Of a DNA stretch of 64,000 nucleotides, positions 41,828 through 49,037 are shown piece by piece. The DNA lies in contig QHSU01000079.1 in NCBI GenBank assembly GCA_003220535.1, forward strand, positions 1-64,000, read 5' to 3'. Position 1 is the first letter of the stretch, and the number at the start of each line of letters is the position of its first letter. This DNA comes from Candidatus Rokuibacteriota bacterium (GTDB lineage: Bacteria > Methylomirabilota > Methylomirabilia > Rokubacteriales > CSP1-6). Both the position numbers and the translations under genes were made by a program. The notes beneath the pieces are model-generated. The model was not told the origin of the DNA and ran no database searches. It saw only the letters and a program-made list of their open reading frames with translations.

Positions 41828-42309
41828 CTACGTCCGGCGGCGCGTCCTCCACAGCCTTTCACCCGCCTGCCCACCGACCTCTCCGAAGACCAGAACAGGG
41901 TCGCACCGACGGGGACGGCCGGCACACGGTGGGCAGAGAGCTGGAGAAGCCGTCGGCCGCGTCGCGCCCGCCGTGAAGGTGAAGCTCGTCGCGAACGAGC
42001 GATCTCCCGCCGTCGCCAGACTCCCAAGATCGCGTCCAGGTCGAAGCCCGAGAACACTCCGGCAGCACCCCCGACCGGCGTCCCGTCATCGACGATCGTG
42101 ATCGACCCGATCTGCGTGATGCCCACGATTCCGGTCAGACTCGCCGTGAACGTCAGCGTGCCGCCGACGGTGCCGTTGGCTACCGGCGTCAACGGAACCG
42201 ACAGCGCCATCGCGACAGTGGCAATCGAGAGCGTGACGACGCTCGTAACGAGCACGAGGAGCGCTTCGCCTATTTCTTGGGGGGAATCAGGCCGCCGAGA
42301 GCGTTTCAC
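41828..42309 (-). pseudogene. frameshifted, truncated exported protein gene
   Basis: From ATG 42309 the minus strand encodes a signal peptide (ALLVLVTSVVTLSIATVAMA) and a beta-rich start (SLTGIVGITQIGSITIVDDGTPVGGAAGVFSGFDLDAI). Near 42030 the sensible frame changes: the next reading frame gives LGSLATAGDRSFATSFTFTAGATRPTA, which continues the secreted-protein composition, and ends at the stop at 41828-41830. The original frame after the break becomes Arg-rich nonsense running into the mlaC gene. I interpret this as a decayed gene with at least one frameshift and a missing C-terminus. A sequencing error is the alternative. Confidence 0.55.
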
Positions 42310-42339
42310 GCATGGTCACAAAGACGGCGTTCAAACTCT

Positions 42340-42585
42340 TCATCGAGCAATCCAATCGCTGTCCACTAGCGCCCACCCGGCCCGTCGGAGGAGGGCATCG
42401 ACGTTCACCGAGCGTCGTTCTCTCAGTCGGCGCTCCCCTTGGAGGAGCGGGAAGGCCGCCTCGCGTCGTTCGATGTGCCGTCGGTCGAGGATCACGTCAA
42501 CGTCGGGAAAGTCGGCGAAGACCTGGCTCAAAGTTGCATAGATCAGGGGATCACCACGCGCAACGAGCAAGAGATACCGCCGCAC
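42340..42585 (-). CDS. small DRR-motif protein, paralogue C
   Basis: 81 aa from GTG 42585, preferred because AAGGGG lies seven bases upstream; TTG 42591 has no room for a Shine-Dalgarno. It begins YLLLVARGDPLIYATLSQVFA, continues VDVILDRRHIERRE and ERRLRERRS, and ends LLRRAGWALVDSDWIAR. It shares the layout of the proteins at 24392-24631 and 39222-39455. It lies 30 bases upstream of the pseudogene on the same strand. Function unknown. Confidence 0.7.
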   Translation of the reverse strand: MRRYLLLVARGDPLIYATLSQVFADFPDVDVILDRRHIERREAAFPLLQGERRLRERRSVNVDALLRRAGWALVDSDWIAR

Positions 42586-42637
42586 AGACAATCCCCTTCA
42601 TGGACCCGGCCCGGTCAGGGGCCGAGCGCAATCAGAC

Positions 42638-42856
42638 CTAGCCCCGAGGCATAGGGGCTACAGGCGCCACCTCTTCGGCATCAGTCTCAGTCGAGATCAG
42701 AGCCCGCTTCCCGACGAGCGGACCCCAATGGGGCTGAAGGTGTGCCCTCTGGCGCAGGTAGGCTCGCCGCCACCGCCAGAGCTCCAATTCGCGCCTCAAA
42801 TGCCCGAGAATCCCGTCAATGGCCTGACTGTAACGATGCACGCTCCAAAGCTCCAA
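42638..42856 (-). CDS. possible small hypothetical protein
   Basis: 72 codons from TTG 42856 or 67 from GTG 42841. Codon third positions are roughly 70% G/C, lower than in the clear genes. The product would be Trp/Arg-rich (ELWRWRRAYLRQRAHLQPHW) without recognised motifs or a good Shine-Dalgarno. It partly lies opposite the possible upstream extension of the prepilin-like frame. It may be a remnant rather than a gene. Confidence 0.25.
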   Translation of the reverse strand: MELWSVHRYSQAIDGILGHLRRELELWRWRRAYLRQRAHLQPHWGPLVGKRALISTETDAEEVAPVAPMPRG

Positions 42857-42910
42857 GCTTTATGCGTGGCTGGGTCGGAGAGTGACCGCGTTCAGACACA
42901 GTGGAGGACG

Positions 42911-43480
42911 TTGGACATTGACGGGGCGCGCGTCGCCGGGGACGCTAGCCACGTGCACCTCGCCGACCTGCTCGTCGCCATGGCCCTCTTCGGCGTCGTC
43001 TCGGCGGCCGTGTTTACCATGCTCGAGCAGGGCCTGCGCGTCTATACGCTCGGTGCCTCGCGCGCCGAGTCCCAGCAGAGCGGGCGCATCGCGCTCGAGC
43101 GCCTCGCGGGAGAGATCCGCACGGCGGGTCTCGGCCCGCGGCCATCGACGTTCGCCGCGATCTCGGTGGCCGAGCCGACACACATCGTCCTGCAGCGTGA
43201 CCTCGACGGCGACGGCGTCATCGCCGGGAACGGCGAGACGATCACGTGGCGCCTCACCGAGAAGACGCTGCGCCGCGACGCGGGCGCCGGCGCTCAGCCG
43301 ATCATCGACGGGGTCAGGAGCCTGGCATTCGCGTATCTGGACGCCTCGGGCGAGCCCGTCCGAGCTCCGGACGAGATCCGGACCGTCGTCGTCACGCTGG
43401 TGACCGAAGCCGTCTGGGATCTGGCCGATCGCTCCGTCGTGACGACGTTCGCGACGCGGGTGCGACTGCGGAATCGCTGA
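42911..43480 (+). CDS. degenerate prepilin-like (PilW/PulJ type) protein
   Basis: About 189 aa if TTG 42911 is used; the start is uncertain because no good ATG/GTG with a Shine-Dalgarno is present. The hydrophobic helix HLADLLVAMALFGVVSAAVFTML is followed by GASRAESQQSGRIALERLAGEIRTAGLG, the classic type II/IV minor pseudopilin pattern. The processing site normally reads G|FTLxELL; here the G|F is missing and E5 is D. It may not be processed, or it may be a decaying gene. The C-terminal part (RDLDGDGVIAGNGETITWRL) matches PilW-like globular domains. No other pilus genes are near. Confidence 0.55.
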   Translation: MDIDGARVAGDASHVHLADLLVAMALFGVVSAAVFTMLEQGLRVYTLGASRAESQQSGRIALERLAGEIRTAGLGPRPSTFAAISVAEPTHIVLQRDLDGDGVIAGNGETITWRLTEKTLRRDAGAGAQPIIDGVRSLAFAYLDASGEPVRAPDEIRTVVVTLVTEAVWDLADRSVVTTFATRVRLRNR

Positions 43481-43670
43481 CGGCTCGTCTCCGGCGTGAT
43501 GGCGCCAGCGCGCACGGGCGCATCCTCGGACGGGTATCATCCGTCGGCCGTTAGTGACCTATGGGTGATAGTAGCCGAGGCGTCGAAGGGCGCCAGCGTG
43601 CGCCCGAGTTCGTCTCGATGCCGGCAGCCCTGAAGTACTACCGACCCCGCCCCTAGCCACGGTCACTCCT

Positions 43671-43696
43671 CCCCCCGGTCACCACCATCCGGGGGG
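43671..43696. terminator. GC hairpin upstream of the dcw promoter
   Basis: CCCCCCGG (43671-43678) and CCGGGGGG (43689-43696) form an 8-bp stem with a 10-nt loop in the 296-bp gap before the mraZ promoter. No T-run follows. The rest of 43481-43776 shows a lone AAGTGGGA at 43700-43707, similar to an MraZ half-site, and no gene. Confidence 0.4.
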
Positions 43697-43776
43697 TCGA
43701 AGTGGGATTCAGGCCACCACGGGTCGCCTGACGGTCTCCAAGGGCCTAATCTCTCTAAAAATCATCAGTTTTTCCC

Positions 43777-43806
43777 TTGACACGACCTTTCGGATGACGC
43801 TAGTGT
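43777..43806 (+). promoter_or_regulatory. promoter of the dcw cluster (PmraZ)
   Basis: A perfect TTGACA (43777-43782), an 18-bp spacer and TAGTGT (43801-43806). It sits in a locally AT-rich patch directly upstream of the MraZ operator and 60 bases before the mraZ start. Confidence 0.6.
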
Positions 43807-43817
43807 CGGCTTTCAAG

Positions 43818-43842
43818 TGGGACAAAGTGGGATGAAGTGGCG
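43818..43842 (+). promoter_or_regulatory. MraZ operator: three TGGGN-type direct repeats
   Basis: TGGGA (43818-43822), TGGGA (43828-43832) and TGGCG (43838-43842) are each separated by five bases, all preceded by AAG. The 10-bp spacing on one helix face is the known layout of MraZ binding sites. MraZ, encoded next, should repress its own dcw operon by binding here, just downstream of the -10 box. Confidence 0.8.
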
Positions 43843-43865
43843 CACAAGTATCGCCGGGTCCGGGC

Positions 43866-44306
43866 ATGTTTAGGGGTCGTTATCAGCATACGATCGACCC
43901 GAAGGGGCGCCTGAGCGTGCCGGCCAGATTCCGGGACGCCCTCGCGCAATACGACGGCGCGCTGGTCGTGGTGCCCAACGATCACTGCCTTGAGGTCCAT
44001 CCTCTGGAGGAGTGGCAGCGGATCGAGACGAAGCTGCGCGAGCAGTCGATCTTCCACCCCGAGGTGCGGGAGCTGAGCCGGCTCTACATCTCGCGCGCGA
44101 AGGACGTGGCCCTCGACGCGGCAGGGCGCGTGCTCATCCCGCCGGACGTGCGCGACCAGGCGGGGCTCTCGAAAGAGGTGACCTTGGTCGGTGGGGGGCT
44201 GCCGCAATTCGAGGTGTGGGATCGCAGCCGGTTCGAAGAATACGAGCGCACGCGACAGGACCGGCTGCCCTCGCTGTTCGAAAGGCTGTCGAGCCTGGGA
44301 GTGTAG
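43866..44306 (+). CDS. mraZ: transcriptional regulator MraZ
   Basis: 146 aa. Two AbrB-like swapped-hairpin halves carry the family signatures: FRGRYQHTIDPKGRLSVPARFRDAL at the N-terminus and ISRAKDVALDAAGRVLIPPDVRDQAGL in the second half (the DxxGR motifs). It forms a ring-shaped octamer or dodecamer and binds the repeats at 43818-43842 to autoregulate the dcw cluster. As usual, it is the first gene of the operon. Confidence 0.96.
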   Translation: MFRGRYQHTIDPKGRLSVPARFRDALAQYDGALVVVPNDHCLEVHPLEEWQRIETKLREQSIFHPEVRELSRLYISRAKDVALDAAGRVLIPPDVRDQAGLSKEVTLVGGGLPQFEVWDRSRFEEYERTRQDRLPSLFERLSSLGV

Positions 44307-44320
44307 CGGTTCACGTTCCG

Positions 44321-45181
44321 GTGCTCGTCGACGAGGTCGCATTTCTCTTGCGGCCGCGCGGCGAGGGATGGGTGATCGATGCGACGGTGGGGATGGGCGG
44401 TCACGCCGAGGCGATCTTGAGCGCCAGCGAGAGCTCCGTGAGCCTCCTCGGCCTCGACGTGGACCCCGAGGCGCTGGCGAGCGCGGGCGCGCGGCTGGCG
44501 CCCTTCGGCGACCGGGTCGCGCTCGGGCGCTCGAGCTTCCGCTATCTCGCCGGCGCCGCCGCCGCACGTGGGATCGAGAGCGCCCGGTCGATTCTCCTGG
44601 ACCTCGGCGTGTCCTCCTGGCAGCTCGAGCAGTCGGGTCGGGGCTTCTCATTCCAGGGTGACGAGCCTCTGGACATGCGGCTCGATCCCTCGATCGGCGA
44701 GACCGCGGCCGCCCTCGTGAATCGCCTGCCCGAGGCCGAGCTCGCGCGCATCATCTTCGAGTACGGCGAGGAGCCGCACGCGCGGCGCATCGCGCGGGCG
44801 ATCGTCCGGCGTCGGCCCCTGGGGCGGACCGGCGACCTCGTCGCCGCGGTCCGGAGCGGGGTGCCCCGGGCGGCCTGGCCCCGCCGCCTGCACGTCGCCA
44901 CGCGCACCTTCCAGGCGCTGCGTATGGCGGTCAACGACGAGCCTGGCGCGCTCCGAGAGGCGCTGGCCCACGCGCCCGCGTTGCTGGCGGCCGGTGGCCG
45001 GCTGGGCGTCATCTCGTTTCATTCGGGCGAAGATCGCATCGTGAAGCAGACGTTCCGAGCTCTGGAGCCGGCGGGATACGCCGAGCTCGAGCCGTCGCCC
45101 CGACAGCCCACGGACGACGAGGTGCGGGACAACCCCCGCGCCAGGAGCGCGAAGCTGCGCGTGCTGGAGCGGCTCCCATGA
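44321..45181 (+). CDS. rsmH: 16S rRNA (cytosine-1402-N4)-methyltransferase
   Basis: About 286 aa from the only normal start codon available, GTG 44321. The conserved RsmH N-terminus HVPVLVDEV actually begins at 44312, but no ATG, GTG or TTG occurs in frame between the mraZ stop and that motif. True initiation may use GTT/GTA, or a GTG inside mraZ. The SAM-binding DATVGMGGHAEAIL, LDLGVSSWQLEQSGRGFSF, NRLPEAELARIIFEYGEE and RTFQALRMAVNDE motifs are all present. It methylates C1402 in the ribosomal P site. It overlaps ftsL by four bases. Confidence 0.9.
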   Translation: MLVDEVAFLLRPRGEGWVIDATVGMGGHAEAILSASESSVSLLGLDVDPEALASAGARLAPFGDRVALGRSSFRYLAGAAAARGIESARSILLDLGVSSWQLEQSGRGFSFQGDEPLDMRLDPSIGETAAALVNRLPEAELARIIFEYGEEPHARRIARAIVRRRPLGRTGDLVAAVRSGVPRAAWPRRLHVATRTFQALRMAVNDEPGALREALAHAPALLAAGGRLGVISFHSGEDRIVKQTFRALEPAGYAELEPSPRQPTDDEVRDNPRARSAKLRVLERLP

Positions 45182-45564
45182 CGAAGGACCAGCGACTTCA
45201 TCGCGAAGCAGACCCACGCGTGCGGCGCTCGCTCGTCGTGGCCCTCGCCACCTCAGCCTTGCTCGTGGCCGGCGCCCTCACCGTCGTCGGGGTCCGGGTC
45301 GAGCAGGTCCATCTCGCGTATCGGCTCGACGCGGTCCGGAGCGAGCGAGTGCGGGCCAAGGAGATGATCCGCCAGCTCGAGATCGAGGTGGCGACGCTCC
45401 AGTCGCCGAGTCGCATCGAGGCGCGCGCCCGGCAGCTCGGCCTCGTGGTCCCGGCTCGCGATCAGATCCGGCTGGCGAAGGAGTACGTGGCCGGCAGCAC
45501 CGGTCTGGCGGCCGTCCAGAGCCGCGCCGCGTTGCTCGGCACCGCGAGGCCGCCCGCCCAGTGA
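45178..45564 (+). CDS. ftsL: cell division protein FtsL
   Basis: 128 aa. A short basic cytoplasmic tail, one transmembrane helix (about 18-40, LVVALATSALLVAGALTVVGV) and a coiled-coil periplasmic segment (RLDAVRSERVRAKEMIRQLEIEVATLQS) are followed by RIEARARQLGLVVP, the usual end of FtsL. It bridges FtsQ/FtsB and FtsWI in the divisome. Identified mainly by this architecture and by its place between rsmH and ftsI; it overlaps both by four bases. Confidence 0.88.
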   Translation: MTKDQRLHREADPRVRRSLVVALATSALLVAGALTVVGVRVEQVHLAYRLDAVRSERVRAKEMIRQLEIEVATLQSPSRIEARARQLGLVVPARDQIRLAKEYVAGSTGLAAVQSRAALLGTARPPAQ

Positions 45565-47531
45565 AGGATCTGGCCGTCCGGACGCGGGTCCTGATGCTGG
45601 CGGCGATTCTCACCATCGCGTTCGGCGGCCTCACCTGTCGTCTCGGCTGGCTGATGATCGTCAAGCACGGCGAGCTGACCCAGCTCGCGGAGCGCCAGTA
45701 CTCGCGCACGGTCGTGCTCCGGGCGCAGCGCGGACCCATTGTCGACCGCCTGGGCGGCGCGCTCGCGACGTCGACCGCGACCGAGTCGCTCTTCGTCCAG
45801 CCGCGCAGCGTCGGCGACCCGGTGCGCGTCGCCGCGCGCCTGGCGCCGGTCATCGGCCTGCCGGAGCCCGAGGTTCACGCCGCGCTGACCAGCGCGCGCC
45901 CCTTCGTGTGGCTCCGGCGCAAGCTGCCGCCGACGGTCACCGAGCAGATCCGGACGCTCCGCGAGCCCGGGCTCGGGTTCCTCCCGGAGCCGCTCCGCCT
46001 CTATCCGAATCGTGAGCTGGGCGCCCATGTGCTCGGCTTCGAGGGCGCCGAGGGCGGGCTCGAGGGCGTCGAGCGCGCGTTCAACGGTGAGCTGGCCGGC
46101 GTGCCGGGCAAGGCGATCGTCGGACGCGACGCACTCGGCCGCGAGGTGGCGGCCCAGCACGTGCTCCAGGCCCCGCAGCCGGGCCACGGCGTGATGCTGA
46201 CGATCGACCGGACGATCCAGTACATCGCCGAGCGCGAGATCGACGCCGCCTACCGGCGGACACACGCCAAGGCCGCCGTGGCCCTCGTACTCGAGCCGCG
46301 TTCGGGCGACATCCTCGCGATGGCGATGCGGCCGACGTTCAACCCGAACACGTTCCTCGACGTGCCGTCGGCGGAGCACTGGCGCAACCGTGCGGTGACC
46401 GACCCCTTCGAGCCGGGCTCGACGTTCAAGGCGATCCTCGCCGCCGCGGCGCTCGAGGAGGGCGTCGTCCGCCCCGACGACCAGATCTACGCCGAGAACG
46501 GCAAGATCACCCTGGCCGGAACGACGATCCGCGACTGGAAGAAGTACGGGTGGCTCACGTTCGCCGAGGTGCTGCAGAACTCGTCCAACGTCGGGTCGAT
46601 CAAGGTCGGCCTGGCGCTCGGCCGCGAGCGCTACCACCGGTACATGAGGGCGTTCGGCTTCGGCGCGCCGACCGGCGTGGGGCTGGCCGGCGAGAGTCGT
46701 GGGCTCTTGCGTGACCCGCAGCGCTGGTCGCTCCTGTCGCTGCCGACGATGTCGATCGGCCAGGAGATCTCGGTGACGGCGCTCCAGCTCGTCGCGGCAT
46801 TCGGCGCCATCGCCAATGACGGCACGCTGATGCAGCCTCGCCTGGTGCGCTCGACGTTCGACGTCGAGGGCCGCGAGATGCGCCGGTTCGAGCCGCAAGC
46901 GGTGCGCCAGGTCGTCTCGCCGGATACCGCGCGCACGCTCGCCGGCCTGCTCACCCGGGTCGTGGAGTCGGGCACGGGGCGCTTCGCGGCGATCCCCGGG
47001 TACGCCGTCGCCGGCAAGACCGGCACGGCCCAGAAGCTCGATCCGGCCACCAAGCGGTACTCGCACGCCCCCGGCGTCCTGTCGTTCGTCGGCTTTGCGC
47101 CCGCCGACGAGCCACGGTTCGTCATGCTGGTCATGCTCGACGAGCCCCGGAACGAGAAGTGGGGCAGCGAGGCGGCGGCGCCGATCTTCGGCGCGATCGG
47201 CCGAGAGATCCTGCGCTACCTCGAAGTCCCGCCGCGAGACACCCCACCGGTGCAGATCGTCACGGGCCCGTCCAGCGAGACCGCCACGACGGCGCGCGTG
47301 AGGCTCGTGAGCACGGCGGAGGTGGTGGAGCCGGACGGGACGAGGCGGATGCCCGATCTCGCCGGCAAGACATTGCGCCGGGCCCTCGGAACCCTCGAGC
47401 CGCTGCGTGTCGAGGTGCGCCTTGCGGGGCAGGGGCGTGTCGTTCGCCAGGCTCCGGCGCCGGGCGAGCCACTCGAGCCGGGCGCGGTCGCCCGCCTCAC
47501 CCTGGCACCCGCACCGGGAGGCGCGCGTTGA
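45561..47531 (+). CDS. ftsI: septal peptidoglycan transpeptidase FtsI (PBP with PASTA domain)
   Basis: 656 aa from GTG 45561. An N-terminal membrane helix (VLMLAAILTIAFGGLTCRLGWLMIV) and a dimerisation domain precede the transpeptidase: SxxK at S287-K290 (PGSTFK), SxN at 341-343 (SSN) and KTG at K486 (GKTGTAQK). A C-terminal PASTA domain (MPDLAGKTLRRALGTLEPLRV...GEPLEPGAVARLTL) is present, more typical of SpoVD/Gram-positive PBPs but also found in other phyla. It crosslinks septal peptidoglycan with FtsW. Confidence 0.95.
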   Translation: MKDLAVRTRVLMLAAILTIAFGGLTCRLGWLMIVKHGELTQLAERQYSRTVVLRAQRGPIVDRLGGALATSTATESLFVQPRSVGDPVRVAARLAPVIGLPEPEVHAALTSARPFVWLRRKLPPTVTEQIRTLREPGLGFLPEPLRLYPNRELGAHVLGFEGAEGGLEGVERAFNGELAGVPGKAIVGRDALGREVAAQHVLQAPQPGHGVMLTIDRTIQYIAEREIDAAYRRTHAKAAVALVLEPRSGDILAMAMRPTFNPNTFLDVPSAEHWRNRAVTDPFEPGSTFKAILAAAALEEGVVRPDDQIYAENGKITLAGTTIRDWKKYGWLTFAEVLQNSSNVGSIKVGLALGRERYHRYMRAFGFGAPTGVGLAGESRGLLRDPQRWSLLSLPTMSIGQEISVTALQLVAAFGAIANDGTLMQPRLVRSTFDVEGREMRRFEPQAVRQVVSPDTARTLAGLLTRVVESGTGRFAAIPGYAVAGKTGTAQKLDPATKRYSHAPGVLSFVGFAPADEPRFVMLVMLDEPRNEKWGSEAAAPIFGAIGREILRYLEVPPRDTPPVQIVTGPSSETATTARVRLVSTAEVVEPDGTRRMPDLAGKTLRRALGTLEPLRVEVRLAGQGRVVRQAPAPGEPLEPGAVARLTLAPAPGGAR

Positions 47532-47532
47532 A

Positions 47533-49029
47533 ATGCCCGCACGGGACACGGCCATGAGCGATCTGCTCGCGGCGCTCCCGGAAAAGCGCGTGATCGGCGA
47601 GCCGCCGCGCTCGGTGTCGTCGATCGCCGGCGACTCGCGTCGCGTCGAGCCGGGAGGGTGCTTCGTCGCGGTTCCGGGGTTCAAGCAGGACGGGCGCCGC
47701 TTCATCCCTGAAGCCGTGCAGCGGGGAGCGGCGGTCGTCGTCACCGAGGGTGAGCCGCTCTCGGGCCTTCCCGTCGCCCAGGTGCTGGTGCCCTCGGTCC
47801 GGGCGTCGCTCGCCCGGCTCGCCGGCGCGTTCTACGGTCATCCGTCGCGGCAGCTCACGCTCGTAGGCGTCACCGGGACGAACGGCAAGACGACGACGTC
47901 GTATCTGATCGACGCGCTGCTGCGCGCCCGCGGCCTCGCCACCGGCGTGATCGGCACGATCCAGTACGTGCTGGGCGACGAGACGCGGCCGGCCAGCCAG
48001 ACGACTCCGGAGGCGCTCGATCTCCAGTCGATGCTCGCGCACATGCGCGACCACGGCGTCCGGGGCGTGGCGATGGAGGTGTCGTCGCATGCGCTGGCGC
48101 TCGCGCGCGCCGACGGCCTCGCCTTCGACGTGGCGGTGTTCACGAACCTGACGCAGGACCATCTCGACTTCCACGGTACGCTCGAGCGCTACCGGCTCGC
48201 CAAGCGCCGGCTGTTCGAGCTTCTCGCCGAATCGCCGAAACCCACGCGCACCGCGGTGGTCAACGGGGACGATCCGGTCGGGGCGACGATGGCGAGCGGG
48301 CTCGACGTGGCCGTGCTCACCTTCGGGCTCGGCGCCGCCGCGCGCGTCCGCGCCGTCGAGCACCGGTCCGCGCTCGAGGGCATCCGGATGGCGGTCGAGA
48401 CGCCGCGCGGCCGGATCGCGCTCACGTCGCCGCTGATCGGCGAGCACAACGTGATGAACCTGCTCGGGGCCGTGGCGACCGGGCTCGCGCTCGGCCTCGA
48501 GCCGTCCGCGATCGCGCAGGCGCTCGCGACGGTCGGGACCGTGCCGGGCCGCTTCGAGCAGGTGCAGGCCGGCCAGCCGTTCCTCGTGGTCGTCGACTAC
48601 GCCCACACCCCGGACGCCCTTGAGCGCGTGTTGACCACGGCCCGGAAGCTCACGCGTGGGCGGCTCGGCGTCGTCTTCGGCTGCGGCGGCGACCGCGACC
48701 GCGGCAAGCGGCCGATCATGGGCGAGATCGCCGCACGGCTCGGCGACCGCGTGTGGGTGACCTCCGACAATCCCCGCTCGGAGCGGCCGGAGGCGATCAT
48801 CGGCGAGATCCTGGTCGGCGTCGGGCGGACCGGGGCCGGCTCGAGCCGCTACGCGACCGAGCCCGACCGCGCCGTCGCGATCCGGGCCGCGCTCGCCTGG
48901 GCCGAGCCTGGCGATACGGTCGTCATCGCCGGGAAGGGTCACGAGACCTATCAGATCGTCGGCGCCGAGGTGCTCCCGTTCGACGACCGCGACATCGCGC
49001 GGCGAATCCTGTCGGAGCGCCGGACCTAG
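47533..49029 (+). CDS. murE: UDP-MurNAc-L-Ala-D-Glu:meso-diaminopimelate ligase MurE
   Basis: 498 aa. The Mur ligase P-loop VTGTNGKTTTS, the HALALARADGL and FTNLTQDHLDFHGT blocks, VVDYAHTPDALE and the C-terminal GCGGDRDRGKRPIM are present. The substrate signature DNPRSE with Arg indicates meso-DAP rather than Lys, as expected for a Gram-negative wall. A second in-frame ATG at 47554 (MSDLL) is an alternative start; neither has a strong Shine-Dalgarno. It starts one base after the ftsI stop. Confidence 0.95.
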   Translation: MPARDTAMSDLLAALPEKRVIGEPPRSVSSIAGDSRRVEPGGCFVAVPGFKQDGRRFIPEAVQRGAAVVVTEGEPLSGLPVAQVLVPSVRASLARLAGAFYGHPSRQLTLVGVTGTNGKTTTSYLIDALLRARGLATGVIGTIQYVLGDETRPASQTTPEALDLQSMLAHMRDHGVRGVAMEVSSHALALARADGLAFDVAVFTNLTQDHLDFHGTLERYRLAKRRLFELLAESPKPTRTAVVNGDDPVGATMASGLDVAVLTFGLGAAARVRAVEHRSALEGIRMAVETPRGRIALTSPLIGEHNVMNLLGAVATGLALGLEPSAIAQALATVGTVPGRFEQVQAGQPFLVVVDYAHTPDALERVLTTARKLTRGRLGVVFGCGGDRDRGKRPIMGEIAARLGDRVWVTSDNPRSERPEAIIGEILVGVGRTGAGSSRYATEPDRAVAIRAALAWAEPGDTVVIAGKGHETYQIVGAEVLPFDDRDIARRILSERRT

Positions 49030-49037
49030 GAGCGACT

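Noticed and set aside
42312..42641. Plus-strand 109-aa frame opposite DRR paralogue C
   Set aside because: The minus-strand product matches the two other DRR proteins; the plus frame has no recognisable features.
43481..43776. tRNA or small RNA gene before mraZ
   Set aside because: No cloverleaf, T-loop or CCA-end pattern could be found; only a hairpin and the dcw promoter are supported.
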